A stretch of 56,002 nucleotides of DNA from Xenococcus sp. PCC 7305. Its GTDB lineage: Bacteria > Cyanobacteriota > Cyanobacteriia > Cyanobacteriales > Xenococcaceae. A program made the position numbers and the translations under genes. The notes below the pieces were generated by a model. That model was given only the letters and a program-made list of their open reading frames with translations. It did not search any database and was not told the DNA's origin. The stretch's first letter is position 1. Each line of letters opens with the position of its first letter. Below, in pieces: positions 8,084 through 18,250 of the stretch. The stretch covers positions 1 through 56,002 of the forward strand of contig NZ_ALVZ01000200.1 in NCBI RefSeq assembly GCF_000332055.1, written 5' to 3'.

Positions 8084-8770
8084 TCAAATCATAGGAACAA
8101 AAGCCGCTGTCTTTTGCCGATATTTCTGATACTCAGGATATTCCTTGAGCAAAAGCTGCTCTTCAAGTCCTGCTCGCCAAATTTGAATTACTAGCCACAC
8201 CAGATAGACAACCAGAGAAAAAATACTAAGACTACTCAGCAAAATGCCTGCCACCGAAACAAAACCGCCCAAATACATAGGGTGACGAATAAAAGAATAT
8301 ATCCCAGAAACCACAAATCCTCTAACTTCTGGGGTGATACTAAAACTTTTGCGGAGAGAAAGCAGTCCAATCAACGAAATTAGGCCACCAACGAAGACAA
8401 ATAAAACTGGAACAATAATGGGAATTTGGGGTAATTCAGAGACGGGAGCAATAAGTAATAGATATGGCAAAAACGAACCGAGCAGAGAAATTAAGATTGG
8501 AGTTGACTGGGAATATTGTCTCTTTGGTTTGCGAGCCAAGAGTAGAATCGAAGAGGCGATCGCAAGATAGGTAATATGAACCAAATTATTAACAATTAGC
8601 TGACTAGGAAAGTAAAAAACATTTTCACTAAAGGCAAGTTGCACTTCCCCTCGATATTTCCACAAACCGTAGATCTTAAGAACACATAATAGACCCAGGA
8701 GCATTCCCAAAAACCGATTGGCATTTTCTAACAAAAACCTTTTGACATTCTGGAATATCATAACGAGCAC
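8084..8770 (-). CDS. Isoprenylcysteine carboxyl methyltransferase-like membrane protein
   Basis: The 228-residue integral membrane protein has about six hydrophobic segments. The C-terminal part has the ICMT/PEMT methyltransferase signature: GIYSFIRHP at about 156-164, MYLGG, and the pair E203-E204 in GLEEQLLLKEYPEY, followed by the closing YRQKTAAFVPMI. Members use S-adenosylmethionine at the membrane to methylate isoprenoid-type carboxyls, lipids or quinones. The bacterial substrates are mostly unknown. The frame opens at GTG 8770, with an alternative ATG three codons later at 8761; neither has a strong ribosome-binding site. It is a single gene with no linked pathway. Confidence 0.8.
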   Translation of the reverse strand: MLVMIFQNVKRFLLENANRFLGMLLGLLCVLKIYGLWKYRGEVQLAFSENVFYFPSQLIVNNLVHITYLAIASSILLLARKPKRQYSQSTPILISLLGSFLPYLLLIAPVSELPQIPIIVPVLFVFVGGLISLIGLLSLRKSFSITPEVRGFVVSGIYSFIRHPMYLGGFVSVAGILLSSLSIFSLVVYLVWLVIQIWRAGLEEQLLLKEYPEYQKYRQKTAAFVPMI

Positions 8771-8914
8771 AAGAATTGCTGGAGTGATGAGGCAAATAAT
8801 AACTCTAGTTTATGATTCATCTCGATCAATTGCCCATCAGAGAATCCACGAGGTGAAAGTCCTTGGCCTCTAAAACCTACAACCTAAAACCCAAAACCTT
8901 TTACCCCAAACCTT

Positions 8915-10621
8915 TTACCCAGTAATTTGATCTAGAACTAACTCATTAGCTACTGGCGATCGCCATAATTGCCCCAGGCGACTAGCAGGCATAGTTAAAT
9001 ACAGAATATCTTGGGGCTGAAGACAGAGCTCCAGCAACTCCCAACCATGGAAAGTTTGACTGTTTCTTTCCAGATATAACGGGACAAAATCAGCTTTAAT
9101 TGCTGCTTCCTCGACAGTTTGAGCACAAAAAGGATGTCCTGGGGTGATCATACTTGCGATCGCCACCCAGAGCAAATCTTGAGTCATGCCATTGCCCAAA
9201 ATTCTCCCTCCCAAAGCAGCAGCAGCAAAAGAATGAGTAGCCAACTCGACAGGTGACAACACGCGATCGAACTCAAACACCTCCTGCATTGATTGAGCAA
9301 ACTGAGGATCACCACTCCTGACAATGCTTGTCAATTTAGGGGCTAGGGCTTTAGCGGTTAGGGTAATCTCCAAATTGACTGTGTCATGGCTGGTAACGGC
9401 AATTAAACTAGCAGCATGACGAATATTAACTGCTTTGAGCGTAGAGGGTAAACTGGCATCCTCAAGGATCACAGGAATTCCCAAAGAACGAGCATAGTGT
9501 AAAAAACGATTATTGTGATCTAAGTCAATCGCCACAACCTCATAGCCTTGAACATGAAGCTGACGAGCAATTTGAACACCAATACCGCCTAATCCACAGA
9601 CTATATAATGATTTCGCCTTGGGATCCTAGCCGCATCGAGAGCCTGTCGAAAACGACTTCCTAAAACAAAATCATTAATCAGAGCATAACAAATACCAAT
9701 GACGATCGCCCCCACAATCATCATCACAGCTGTAAAAACCTTGATATTGTCAGAAGCAAATTCTGCCACCTGCTCCTCACCACCAGCACCAGTGATCATA
9801 CCAACAGTGAAATACAACGCATCGACAAAGGAGGTATTTAAACTAAAGCTGACATAGGTAAGAGTCGCCAAACAAATGACCGACAGCAACGCCAAACTAA
9901 TCAAGGTGACAGGACGGGCATAATGCTGATAACGGGGAATATTAAAAATTGCCTTGAGAAGTTTCTGCAACCAAGAAGGGCGTTGGCTAAAGACTTTAGG
10001 TTTAGTACCGACAATGACACAGTCTCCTATTTTAAGCCGAACACCCGTACCAATAGCTGAAACCAAATCAATTTCACCTTGAGTTGGCAAATAGTAGATT
10101 AACATCCGATTCGGATCATCCCACAACTCCTTGAGTTCTTTATCTAACCAAGGATGATCCTCATTGATAATTTCTTCCTGTATAGGCCAAGTACGATTAA
10201 ATAACTTTAGTTGCCCGATCGCTTTATTACCCAAAGCTGCAAAAGTAAAAATTGGCGCAGAAAGAGCAGCAACGCTTAGAGAAATATGATCAGGCAAGGT
10301 CAGATCTAGACGTTCTCCCAAAGTCTGATTAAGTAAACGATTAATAATCCGAATGCGAGGATTAAGTATTCTTGCCTGAGTCAAAATTGCCAAATTCAGG
10401 GCATCATCATCATGAGCTAAGACTAAGGTTTGAGCTTGTCTAATTCCCGCCTTAATCAGAGTGGTATTGGCCCGCGGATCACCAATAACAATTTGTTCGT
10501 CCGATTGTCTTGTGATGGAAGAGTCGCTAATACCGACTACCTCTGCACCTTGCCGCTTCAATAAGCTATAGATTTTGGTTCCATTTCGCCCTAAGCCACA
10601 AACAATGATTTTCGGTTGCAT
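8915..10621 (-). CDS. RCK-channel-RCK potassium channel-like protein with altered pore motif
   Basis: The 568-residue protein has an unusual order. A TrkA-N/RCK Rossmann domain (residues 1-210, IIVCGLGRNG at 5-14) is followed by a two-helix channel domain (TM1 about 236-257, TM2 about 294-318). A second Rossmann domain (IVCGLGGIG at 340-348) and a C-terminal TrkA-C-like part complete it. The pore loop reads FTVGMITGAGG at 271-281 where K+ channels have TVGYG, so selectivity may differ. RCK domains bind nucleotides such as NAD(H) or ATP and gate the pore. The protein probably sits in the plasma membrane. The ATG start gives a complete first Rossmann strand. Confidence 0.85.
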   Translation of the reverse strand: MQPKIIVCGLGRNGTKIYSLLKRQGAEVVGISDSSITRQSDEQIVIGDPRANTTLIKAGIRQAQTLVLAHDDDALNLAILTQARILNPRIRIINRLLNQTLGERLDLTLPDHISLSVAALSAPIFTFAALGNKAIGQLKLFNRTWPIQEEIINEDHPWLDKELKELWDDPNRMLIYYLPTQGEIDLVSAIGTGVRLKIGDCVIVGTKPKVFSQRPSWLQKLLKAIFNIPRYQHYARPVTLISLALLSVICLATLTYVSFSLNTSFVDALYFTVGMITGAGGEEQVAEFASDNIKVFTAVMMIVGAIVIGICYALINDFVLGSRFRQALDAARIPRRNHYIVCGLGGIGVQIARQLHVQGYEVVAIDLDHNNRFLHYARSLGIPVILEDASLPSTLKAVNIRHAASLIAVTSHDTVNLEITLTAKALAPKLTSIVRSGDPQFAQSMQEVFEFDRVLSPVELATHSFAAAALGGRILGNGMTQDLLWVAIASMITPGHPFCAQTVEEAAIKADFVPLYLERNSQTFHGWELLELCLQPQDILYLTMPASRLGQLWRSPVANELVLDQITG

Positions 10622-10875
10622 AAATTCTGATCGAAAATATCAGGAAAAGATTTTGCTCTAATCCCTTAATCTTGAGTGACTAATAGTTACTGGTGCTGTA
10701 GTTAAATACACCAATTCCCAAGAATTAATTTTCTATTAGCAAAAAAAGCTTTGGACTATGCAATTGCCCATTGTGTATTATTACTCATTGAAGCCTAAAA
10801 AGAACTTGAGCACAACTTTAGTAAATAACATTTCGCGACCACGAAGTAAACTTAATTTATTGAACCTAGGAAAAG

Positions 10876-11112
10876 CTATTCCCCAATCCCCAATTGTTTC
10901 TTACTTCGTTTGAGCTCTTTCCACAAAGACTTGATTTGTTTAAAGGCTTTTTCTGGGGGAACTTTCCCCCCAGCTTCTAGAGCGCAAATATAACTGATTT
11001 TCTGGGAAAATTCCTGTAAATTAGCATTGAAAACTAAATTTGTAGGACTTACCTCTCCATGATAAGAATTTCGAGGATAAAGAAAATCATGTTTATCGTT
11101 ATCTGATAGCAT
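10876..11112 (-). CDS. Conserved small cyanobacterial protein (DUF7219-like)
   Basis: From the ATG at 11112 the product has 78 residues; a TTG at 11124 would add four. The sequence DFLYPRNSYHGE, then NLVFNANLQEFSQKISYICALE-x-GGK and a C-terminal KQIKSLWKELKRSKKQ, matches in my memory a conserved cyanobacterial family annotated as DUF7219. It has no membrane segment. The single cysteine in SYICALEAGGK looks conserved. The function is unknown. The gene stands alone, convergent with nothing and divergent from purC. Confidence 0.75.
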   Translation of the reverse strand: MLSDNDKHDFLYPRNSYHGEVSPTNLVFNANLQEFSQKISYICALEAGGKVPPEKAFKQIKSLWKELKRSKKQLGIGE

Positions 11113-11357
11113 TTTTTCGCTCAAACTAAGTGACTTTATGGTTGTTTGATTATGTTTTCTGATTTAAACTTGCTCGAACTTTAAATATCTATAAGTTTCT
11201 TTATAATCTTACTGGATTCAAATCCAGTGCTTTGGGAAATTATTGCTCACTTAAACTAAAGTCCACCATCACCTGTAATAATTCTTGATTAACTTTTTCT
11301 TAACCTTATCTTAACCTTGATAATTAACAAATTACGTAACAAAACTTACTTTAAATA

Positions 11358-12089
11358 ATGATGCAGACAGCAAAACTTTACGAAGGAAAAGCCAAGATTC
11401 TCTATCCCACCAAAGATCCTCAAATATTACTAACAATCTACAAAGATGATGCAACAGCATTTAATGCTCAGAAAAAAGGGCAAATTACGGGTAAAGGAGC
11501 AATTAATTGCACAATTGCCGCGGCATTATTTCAATACCTAGAAAAAGCTGGAATTCCCACCCACTATATAGACTGCCCCGAAGTCAATCAGATGCGAGTT
11601 AAAGCTGTGACAATTATTCCTCTCGAAGTAGTTGTCAGAAATATTGCTGCAGGAAGTTTATGCCGTCAAACAGGGCTACCACAAGGAAAAGTTTTACCAA
11701 AACCCTTGTTGGAATACTATCTCAAGGATGATGCCCTAGGAGATCCGCTGCTCACGCGCGATCGCTTATCCCTACTCAATCTAGCGAGCTCAGAACAATT
11801 AGCTACTATTGAAGAGATGACCTTAAAAATCAATCAACATCTTCAAGACTTTTTCAAACTTTGCAATATTATCCTAGTAGACTTCAAATTAGAATTTGGC
11901 ATAGATGCGACAAATCAGATAATCCTTGCCGATGAGATTAGTCCTGATACCTGCCGTCTCTGGGATAGTCGCGAAACCGATCCCCAAGCAAGAATCATGG
12001 ATAAAGATCGTTTTCGTCAAGATTTAGGTCAGATAGAATCGGCATATCAAACAGTTCAGGAAAGGGTACTATCCGCAATTAACCATTAA
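11358..12089 (+). CDS. purC: SAICAR synthase (phosphoribosylaminoimidazole-succinocarboxamide synthase)
   Basis: The 243-residue protein is a full-length PurC. It starts LYEGKAKILYPT, with the conserved ATP-binding lysine region, and contains the ITGKGAINC segment, VVVRNIAAGS, and LEFGID followed by LADEISPDTCRLWD. It joins CAIR and aspartate with ATP hydrolysis in the eighth step of purine synthesis in the cytoplasm. Two in-frame ATGs open the gene (11358, 11361), and no strong ribosome-binding site helps choose between them. It lies upstream of the Omp85 gene on the same strand with a 163-base gap, so cotranscription is possible but not shown. Confidence 0.97.
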   Translation: MMQTAKLYEGKAKILYPTKDPQILLTIYKDDATAFNAQKKGQITGKGAINCTIAAALFQYLEKAGIPTHYIDCPEVNQMRVKAVTIIPLEVVVRNIAAGSLCRQTGLPQGKVLPKPLLEYYLKDDALGDPLLTRDRLSLLNLASSEQLATIEEMTLKINQHLQDFFKLCNIILVDFKLEFGIDATNQIILADEISPDTCRLWDSRETDPQARIMDKDRFRQDLGQIESAYQTVQERVLSAINH

Positions 12090-12252
12090 GAAATCAGTTA
12101 ATAGTTAAAAGTCAACAGCAATGAGTAACTATTAGTTCAGGAACTAATTCCCGATTTGCTATTCATAATTCATAATGAATCAATCAACAGCCAAAAAACT
12201 GTTACAGTATTGATCGTTTTGTGGGTGTGTGGAAAAATCGAGGAATTAAAAA

Positions 12253-14367
12253 TTGCGTTTATCTTCTGCTTTATCAACAATCTTGGCAACATCCTTAACT
12301 TGGAACTTTGCCTTATCCATCCAAGCAATAGCCAAACCCAATATGGAAAGAGGGGTTAATCAGAGCGAAAAGACCCTAGATTCCCCTACACCAAGATTAA
12401 TTAAACAACCAAAAACAAATCCCTTGTTAGCTAGTATCAGAGAGCTACAAGTAGATCGGGTATCAAATCAAATAAAAGACCCGTTTCCCCAAGCCCAGGC
12501 TCAGGCTAAGTCTATCGAGATTGCTCAAGAAACCAATGGTGCAACCGAAGAAACTTCTCCCACCACACCAAGTAATCAAGCAGAATCTCGTGTTCTAGTC
12601 GCAGAAGTTGATGTTACAGGAGTGGATGAAAGATTAACCGAGATTATTTACGAGACGATTGACACTAAACCGGGAAGGACCACAACGCGTGCACAACTCC
12701 AAGAAGATATTAACGCAATCTACGCTGTCGGTTTCTTTCAAAATGTCGAGGTGATCCCCGAAGATACACCTCTAGGGGTAAAAATTACCTTTGCCGTTGT
12801 CGCCAACCCCATCTTAAATGAAGTAACTATTCAAACGGTTCCCCCTGATATCAGTGAACAAGTCTTACCTCCAGAAACAGTAAACGAAATCTTCAGCCCT
12901 GGTTATGGAGACCTCCTCAATCTTCGAGACTTACAAGAAGGGATCAAAAAAGTCAACGAATGGTACTCGGAGAATGGTTATGAATTGGCTCAAGTGGTGG
13001 GTTCACCCGAAGTCAATGAGGATGGAACAGTTATTCTTGTGGTGGCAGAAGGAGTTATCGAGAATATTGAAATTAGTTTTATTGACGAAGAAGATGAACC
13101 CACAGAAGGAAAAACTCGTGACTTTATTATAACTAGAGAAATTGAGCTCCAACCAGGAGATGTTTTTAACCGTAACACCGCACAAAAGGATTTACAGCGA
13201 GTTTTTGGTTTAGGAATTTTTGAAGATATTCGTTTATCCTTTGAGCCAGGAGAAGATCCCAGTAAGGTAATTATTAATGTAATCGTAGTCGAAAATAGTA
13301 CAGGTTCAGTGGCTGCGGGTGCTGGTTTTAGCTCTTCTAGCGGGATATTCGGCACAATCAGCTATCAACAGCAGAATTTAGGTGGAAATAACCAAACTAT
13401 CGGCACAGAATTCCAATTAGGAGAAAGAGAATTATTGTTCGATTTGAGTTTCACCGATCCTTGGATTGCTGGAGACCCCTATCGTACTTCTTATACCGTT
13501 AATGCTTTTCGTCGTCGTTCTATTTCTCTTGTCTATGATGGTGATGATGATGACATTCGAACTGAAGATGGTGACGATAGTCCTCGGGTAGTACGTACTG
13601 GTGGGGGAATCAATTTCGGTCGCCCCCTATCTAAAGATGTATTTAAGCGTGCCAATTGGAATTTATCCACGGGTTTTCAATATCAACGTGTAGTCATCAA
13701 AAATTCTGATGGTGATACATCACCCGTTTCTAGAGAAGAAGATGGCAGTCAAAATCTGGCCTTTAGTGATGATGGCAAGGATGACCTGTTTTTTGTACGT
13801 TTTGGTGCCACTAGGGATAAACGCAATAGTAGATTACAGCCAACTGCAGGCTCACTACTACGTTTTGGCGTAGATCAAACTATCCCTATCGGCTCAGGGA
13901 CTATTCTGTTTAACCGTGTTCGGGCCAGTTACAGCTACTATATTCCGACAGGTTTACTCAATTTCACTGAAGGACCTCAAGCATTTGCCTTTAATGTTCA
14001 AGCAGGAACAATCCTCGGTGATTTACCGCCCTATGAAGCTTTTGTTGTTGGCGGTAGCAATTCGGTGCGAGGTTACCCAGAAGGAGAAGTAGGTAACGGT
14101 AGAAGTTATCTTCAAGGCACAGTGGAATATCGCTTTCCTGTTTTCAGGATTGTTGGCGGTGCTTTGTTTGCAGATTTTGGGACAGTCCTCGGCACTGACA
14201 GTGATGTACCAGGAGAACCCTCCGTTAGAAGAAACTTGCCAGGAAGTGGTTTTGGTTATGGGATTGGGGTGAGAGTCCAGTCTCCCCTTGGCCCAATTCG
14301 AGTTGATTATGCAATCAATGATGAAAGTGATAGTCGTATTCACTTTGGGATTGGAGAACGTTTTTAG
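12253..14367 (+). CDS. Omp85/BamA outer-membrane assembly protein
   Basis: The 704-residue protein has a signal sequence, then about 80 residues rich in Q, P and A. POTRA repeats follow at roughly 115-345, opening with VLVAEVDVTGVDERL and including VNEWYSENGYELAQV. A C-terminal 16-strand barrel covers about 350-704. The VGGSNSVRGYPEGEVGNG segment holds the VRGY motif of barrel loop 6, and the protein ends in an aromatic residue (GIGERF), both hallmarks of the family. Omp85 proteins insert beta-barrels into the outer membrane and thus support surface-polysaccharide porins as well. The start is TTG at 12253 with GAGGA eight bases upstream (12240-12244). Confidence 0.95.
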   Translation: MRLSSALSTILATSLTWNFALSIQAIAKPNMERGVNQSEKTLDSPTPRLIKQPKTNPLLASIRELQVDRVSNQIKDPFPQAQAQAKSIEIAQETNGATEETSPTTPSNQAESRVLVAEVDVTGVDERLTEIIYETIDTKPGRTTTRAQLQEDINAIYAVGFFQNVEVIPEDTPLGVKITFAVVANPILNEVTIQTVPPDISEQVLPPETVNEIFSPGYGDLLNLRDLQEGIKKVNEWYSENGYELAQVVGSPEVNEDGTVILVVAEGVIENIEISFIDEEDEPTEGKTRDFIITREIELQPGDVFNRNTAQKDLQRVFGLGIFEDIRLSFEPGEDPSKVIINVIVVENSTGSVAAGAGFSSSSGIFGTISYQQQNLGGNNQTIGTEFQLGERELLFDLSFTDPWIAGDPYRTSYTVNAFRRRSISLVYDGDDDDIRTEDGDDSPRVVRTGGGINFGRPLSKDVFKRANWNLSTGFQYQRVVIKNSDGDTSPVSREEDGSQNLAFSDDGKDDLFFVRFGATRDKRNSRLQPTAGSLLRFGVDQTIPIGSGTILFNRVRASYSYYIPTGLLNFTEGPQAFAFNVQAGTILGDLPPYEAFVVGGSNSVRGYPEGEVGNGRSYLQGTVEYRFPVFRIVGGALFADFGTVLGTDSDVPGEPSVRRNLPGSGFGYGIGVRVQSPLGPIRVDYAINDESDSRIHFGIGERF

Positions 14368-14686
14368 AACTTGCCAAGCAAACTTTGAGCTGTCGAAGAA
14401 TATCCCAAGCAACAAGATCCCTGCATATGTCAAATGTTTTGTGCGTATTTCTCATTATTCATTTTTTACTCATGTTCTATATCTGAGAATCATTGATTAT
14501 CTATATTTTCGTATTTACCCTCAGATGGCAGAAAAATCTTCGTCTTTTCTTTAACTAATTTCCTGGGTGTATTCATTAAAACTTCATATGCCTCATATAT
14601 ATTAGTAATATGAAAGCGCGATTAGTCATAAATCACGTATTACATAAGTAGAAAATAAACAATACTAAAAAACTCGAGAAAACATT
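14368..14686. other. Intergenic stretch before the polysaccharide locus
   Basis: This is 319 bases of very AT-rich DNA between the Omp85 gene and the cytidylyltransferase gene. It must hold the promoter for the start of the polysaccharide locus, but I cannot point to a confident -10/-35 pair. I see no hairpin followed by a T-run after the Omp85 stop, and no small gene. Confidence 0.3.
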
Positions 14687-15517
14687 ATGAAAGTAGGTAT
14701 GCTAGCTGGTGGGTTAGGAACTCGTATTTCAGAAGAAACTGTTGATAAGCCAAAGCCTATGGTTGAAATTGGGACTCAACCTATAATGTGGCACATCATG
14801 AAACATTATTACCATTATGACTTAAGTGATTTTGTGATTGCTTTGGGTTACAAAGGTCATGTAATCAAAAAGTATTTCAGTGATTACTGTGCGCTTAATA
14901 GTAACTTAACAGTAGAGTTACGCAACGGCAAAATTACCGCTCACAGCGACGGCACTGTAGACGATTGGACTGTACAGTTGATTGATACTGGATTATCTAC
15001 TAATACTGGGGGAAGAATTAAACGTCTCATTCCTTATCTTTCCGGAGCGAAAAAAGGCCAAGCCTATGGCAAAGAAACTTTTATGATGACTTGGGGAGAT
15101 GGTGTTTCTAACATCGATCTCAAGAAGCTATTGGCATTTCATAATCACCACAAGGAAGAATATGGAACTTTGGCAACGTTAACCGCAGTCCGTCCTCCAG
15201 CGCGTTTTGGTCATTTAGAATTTTCGGGGGAACGCATTGCCAAATTCTCAGAAAAACCTCAAACTGCTGAAGGTTGGATCAACGGCGCATTCTTTGTCCT
15301 AGAACCAGAAGTATTTGAATATATAGACGGGGATGCTACCCTTTTTGAAAAAGAGCCCTTAGAAGGGTTGGCCGCAGATGGCAAACTCATGGCCTACAAA
15401 CATGAAGGTTTCTGGCAATGTATGGACACATTAAGAGATAAGAAACGCCTAGAAAAAATGTGGGAAACGGGTAATGCACCTTGGAAAACTTGGTCAGATA
15501 CATTGCAGCTAGTTTAA
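14687..15517 (+). CDS. rfbF: Glucose-1-phosphate cytidylyltransferase
   Basis: The 276-residue enzyme starts MKVGMLAGGLGTRISEET followed by DKPKPMVEIG, the nucleotide-binding loop of sugar-phosphate nucleotidyltransferases. The segments HIMKHYYHY, MMTWGDGVSNID, GWINGAFFVLEPE and GFWQCMDTLRDK match the RfbF/DdhA family, which makes CDP-glucose from CTP and glucose-1-phosphate. CDP-glucose feeds 3,6-dideoxyhexoses or branched sugars. It heads the sugar-nucleotide section of the polysaccharide locus. The usual partner, CDP-glucose 4,6-dehydratase (rfbG), is not in this window, so it must be elsewhere or replaced. The 187-base gap to the next gene holds a weak hairpin (15569-15573 with 15582-15586). 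Confidence 0.93.
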   Translation: MKVGMLAGGLGTRISEETVDKPKPMVEIGTQPIMWHIMKHYYHYDLSDFVIALGYKGHVIKKYFSDYCALNSNLTVELRNGKITAHSDGTVDDWTVQLIDTGLSTNTGGRIKRLIPYLSGAKKGQAYGKETFMMTWGDGVSNIDLKKLLAFHNHHKEEYGTLATLTAVRPPARFGHLEFSGERIAKFSEKPQTAEGWINGAFFVLEPEVFEYIDGDATLFEKEPLEGLAADGKLMAYKHEGFWQCMDTLRDKKRLEKMWETGNAPWKTWSDTLQLV

Positions 15518-15704
15518 GTAAGATTACTATTAAGTTAAAATTATCCTAGTAATTTCAGGGTTGGGAAAAACCGTGGATCTTCGGTTGCTACTTTAGTCTT
15601 TTGTTGTGCATATTTGGTAAATGAGGATTTATATTTGTTTATCAGTAAACAATTCCTTTCCCTGAGAATAAGATAAAAATTTCGTTATCTGTAAAGAGGT
15701 TTTT

Positions 15705-16754
15705 GTGAAAAGAATATTATTGACTGGACATAAAGGTTATATCGGGACAGTTTTAGTACCAATGCTGCTCGCAAAAGGGTATGAAGTAGTTGGCTTGGAT
15801 ACTGACTATTATCAGCGTTGTACCTTTGGTGAAGGAATTGTCGAAATACCAGAAATTATTAAGGACATTCGACATCTCAAGCCTTCAGATGTCGAAGGTT
15901 ATGATGCGGTGCTTCATCTTGCAGGCTTGTCAAATGATCCTTTAGGCAATTATGAAGCGGGTCTGACCGAAGACATTAACTTTAGCGCATCTGTAAAATT
16001 GGCCGAACTAGCTAAGCAAGTTGGAGTAGAGCGGTTTGTTTTTTCCTCTTCTTGCAGTAACTATGGTGCAGGAGGCGTTGATTGGTTAAATGAGGAATCA
16101 CCACTCAATCCAGTAACTCCCTACGGTGTTTCTAAGGTCAGAGTAGAACAAGAAGTGAGTAAACTAGCAGACGAAAAATTCTGTCCTACTTATTTGCGTA
16201 ATGCCACTGCTTATGGAGTTTCTCCTCGTTTGCGATTTGATCTAGTGCTTAATAATTTAGTTGCCTGGGCATTAACCACGGGCAAAGTATTTATTAAAAG
16301 TGATGGTACTCCTTGGAGACCTATTGTCCATATTGAGGACATTTCTAGAGCATTTATTGCCGTTCTGGAAGCTCCTAAAGATGCAGTTTATAACGAGGCT
16401 TTTAATATTTGTCGCAACGAAGATAACTACCAAATTCGTGAGTTGGCAGATATTGTAAAAGAAACTGTTCCTAACTGCAACATTGAATATGACCCCAACG
16501 GTGGGCCGGACAAACGTTGTTATAGAGTCAAATGTGACAAGGTCATGAAAGCTCTGCCTAACTTCAAGCCCCAATGGAATGCTCGTAAAGGGGCACAGGA
16601 ATTATACGAAGCTTATAAAAAGGTTGGTCTAAGTTTAGAAGAGTTTGAAGGGGTTAAGTACAAAAGAATTGCCCATATCAAATATCTTGTTGAACAAGAC
16701 CTATTAGATACTAGTCTCTATTGGAGACAAGAAGCTTTGGCGGTTGTTAATTAA
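15705..16754 (+). CDS. NAD-dependent epimerase/dehydratase (extended SDR)
   Basis: The 349-residue protein is an extended short-chain dehydrogenase acting on nucleotide sugars. The N-terminal Rossmann motif is TGHKGYIG (residues 7-14). The catalytic serine region is FSSSCSNYG and the YGVSK motif supplies the Tyr and Lys. [18 protein letters not shown] segment marks the C-terminal substrate domain. GTG at 15705 is the start, supported by AAAGAGG at 15693-15699. Next to RfbF and two C-methyltransferases, it probably modifies a CDP-linked sugar. Its exact reaction (epimerase, dehydratase or reductase) cannot be told from the sequence. Confidence 0.92.
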   Translation: MKRILLTGHKGYIGTVLVPMLLAKGYEVVGLDTDYYQRCTFGEGIVEIPEIIKDIRHLKPSDVEGYDAVLHLAGLSNDPLGNYEAGLTEDINFSASVKLAELAKQVGVERFVFSSSCSNYGAGGVDWLNEESPLNPVTPYGVSKVRVEQEVSKLADEKFCPTYLRNATAYGVSPRLRFDLVLNNLVAWALTTGKVFIKSDGTPWRPIVHIEDISRAFIAVLEAPKDAVYNEAFNICRNEDNYQIRELADIVKETVPNCNIEYDPNGGPDKRCYRVKCDKVMKALPNFKPQWNARKGAQELYEAYKKVGLSLEEFEGVKYKRIAHIKYLVEQDLLDTSLYWRQEALAVVN

Positions 16755-16765
16755 GATGAAGATAA

Positions 16766-16815
16766 AGGGAATAATAATATCTGAATACTATCAGGATAGT
16801 TTATTCCCTGATTTT
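16766..16815 (+). terminator. Probable Rho-independent terminator or attenuator
   Basis: AGGGAATAA (16766-16774) pairs with TTATTCCCT (16801-16809). Inside lies a second pair, ACTAT with ATAGT, and four T bases follow at 16812-16815. It sits just after the SDR gene and could partly separate it from the methyltransferase genes. Confidence 0.45.
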
Positions 16816-16882
16816 CGATAATCGAAGGTCAAATCAGATTTAGATTAAAAAATAAAATAATTAGAATTAAGATACTTTATTA

Positions 16883-18118
16883 ATGATGGAAGAGAAAAGT
16901 ATATCTTGTATTTCCTGTGGAAATAGCAACCTCAATACGGTAATATCCTTTGGCTACACTCCTCTAGCAGATAATCTTTTGAAGGTGGAGGAATTGGCCA
17001 AACCTGAGTATACAGCTCCTTTAGATCTTGCTTTTTGCCCAGATTGCGGCATGGTGCAAATTACAGAACAAGTTCCTCCCGAGATTTTGTTTTGTCAAGA
17101 TTATCCTTACTTTTCTTCGATTTCGCCCTCTCTACTTAAACATTTCGGAGAAAGTGCAAAAAACCTGATCAAAACTAGGAATTTGGATAGCAATAGCTTA
17201 GTTATTGAAGCTGCCAGTAACGATGGCTATATGCTTAAAAATTTTGTGGAATCAGGGATTCCCGTGTTGGGGATTGACCCGGCATCTGGACCAGCAGCAG
17301 CAGCCCAAAAGGCTGGGGTGAATACTATCTGTACTTTCTTTACTGAAGAACTGGCCACAAAATTACGTTCCGAAGGTAAAGAGGCAGATCTATTTTTGGG
17401 GAATAATGTTTTAGCCCATGTTCCAGATATTAATGGTTTTGTTAAAGGCATTAAGATTTTACTGAAGGAGACTGGAGTAGCAGTCATTGAGGCTCCTTAT
17501 ATAGTAGATTTAGTGGAGCATTGTGAATTTGATACGATCTACCACCAACATCTTTGTTATTTTTCAGTTACTGCTTTAGATAATCTATTTCGAAGACATG
17601 GTTTATATTTTAACCATGTTGAGCGTACGTCAATCCATGGCGGCTCTTTAAGAGTGTATGTAGAACCGAAGGAAAATGTCCAGGAATCGGTTAAAGGCTT
17701 ACTAGATTTAGAGAGTAAATTAGGAGTGGACAGAGTCGAATATTATCAAGATTTTGCTGATAAGGTAATGTCGTTCAAATATGCAATGCTTGATATTCTT
17801 TGGGATCTAAAAAAACAAGGTAAAAAAATTGTTGGCTATGGCGCAGCGGCGAAAGCGAATACAATGATCAGTTACCTGGGCATTGATAAGACCTTATTGG
17901 ATTACATAGTAGATCTTAATACTTTCAAGCAGGGTCGCTATTACAGTGTTAGTCATCTTCCCATTTTTGCGCCTAGTAAGTTGCTCGAAGATCAACCTGA
18001 TTATGTTTTGATTTTGGCTTGGAATTTTGCCAAGGAGATTATGCAACAGCAAGAGGCTTATCGTGCAGCTGGGGGTAAGTTTATTGTTCCTATCCCCGAG
18101 CCCAAAATTGTGGAGTAG
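16883..18118 (+). CDS. Sugar C-methyltransferase, first copy
   Basis: The 411-residue protein has the three-part layout of sugar C-methyltransferases (TylC3 type). An N-terminal zinc-binding domain has C9-x-x-C12 and later CPDCG. A SAM-binding Rossmann domain contains [12 protein letters not shown] and [10 protein letters not shown]. The C-terminal domain contains [28 protein letters not shown] supplies the conserved histidines near the active site. Such enzymes add a methyl group to C3 of a 4-keto-6-deoxy nucleotide sugar, making a branched sugar. Two consecutive ATGs (16883, 16886) open the gene. Its neighbour at 18251 is a diverged relative. Confidence 0.9.
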   Translation: MMEEKSISCISCGNSNLNTVISFGYTPLADNLLKVEELAKPEYTAPLDLAFCPDCGMVQITEQVPPEILFCQDYPYFSSISPSLLKHFGESAKNLIKTRNLDSNSLVIEAASNDGYMLKNFVESGIPVLGIDPASGPAAAAQKAGVNTICTFFTEELATKLRSEGKEADLFLGNNVLAHVPDINGFVKGIKILLKETGVAVIEAPYIVDLVEHCEFDTIYHQHLCYFSVTALDNLFRRHGLYFNHVERTSIHGGSLRVYVEPKENVQESVKGLLDLESKLGVDRVEYYQDFADKVMSFKYAMLDILWDLKKQGKKIVGYGAAAKANTMISYLGIDKTLLDYIVDLNTFKQGRYYSVSHLPIFAPSKLLEDQPDYVLILAWNFAKEIMQQQEAYRAAGGKFIVPIPEPKIVE

Positions 18119-18250
18119 ATTTTTGATTCTTAATGCTTAATTAGTTGTCAGTTTTACAAAATTTAATTTCTTGTTTTTTTATGCCTTGGATGAATCAACT
18201 AAGCCAACTAGAGAATAATTAATTCAACCTACCTAGAAAATAATAAAATT

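Noticed and set aside
8871-8917. Repeats of AAACCTTTTACCC type as a CRISPR or repeat array
   Set aside because: Only two or three irregular copies without regular spacers; it is low-complexity DNA at the end of the channel gene.
12990-13355. Long minus-strand frames opposite the Omp85 gene
   Set aside because: They lie antisense to a clear full-length Omp85 coding region and show no domain; they are shadow frames.
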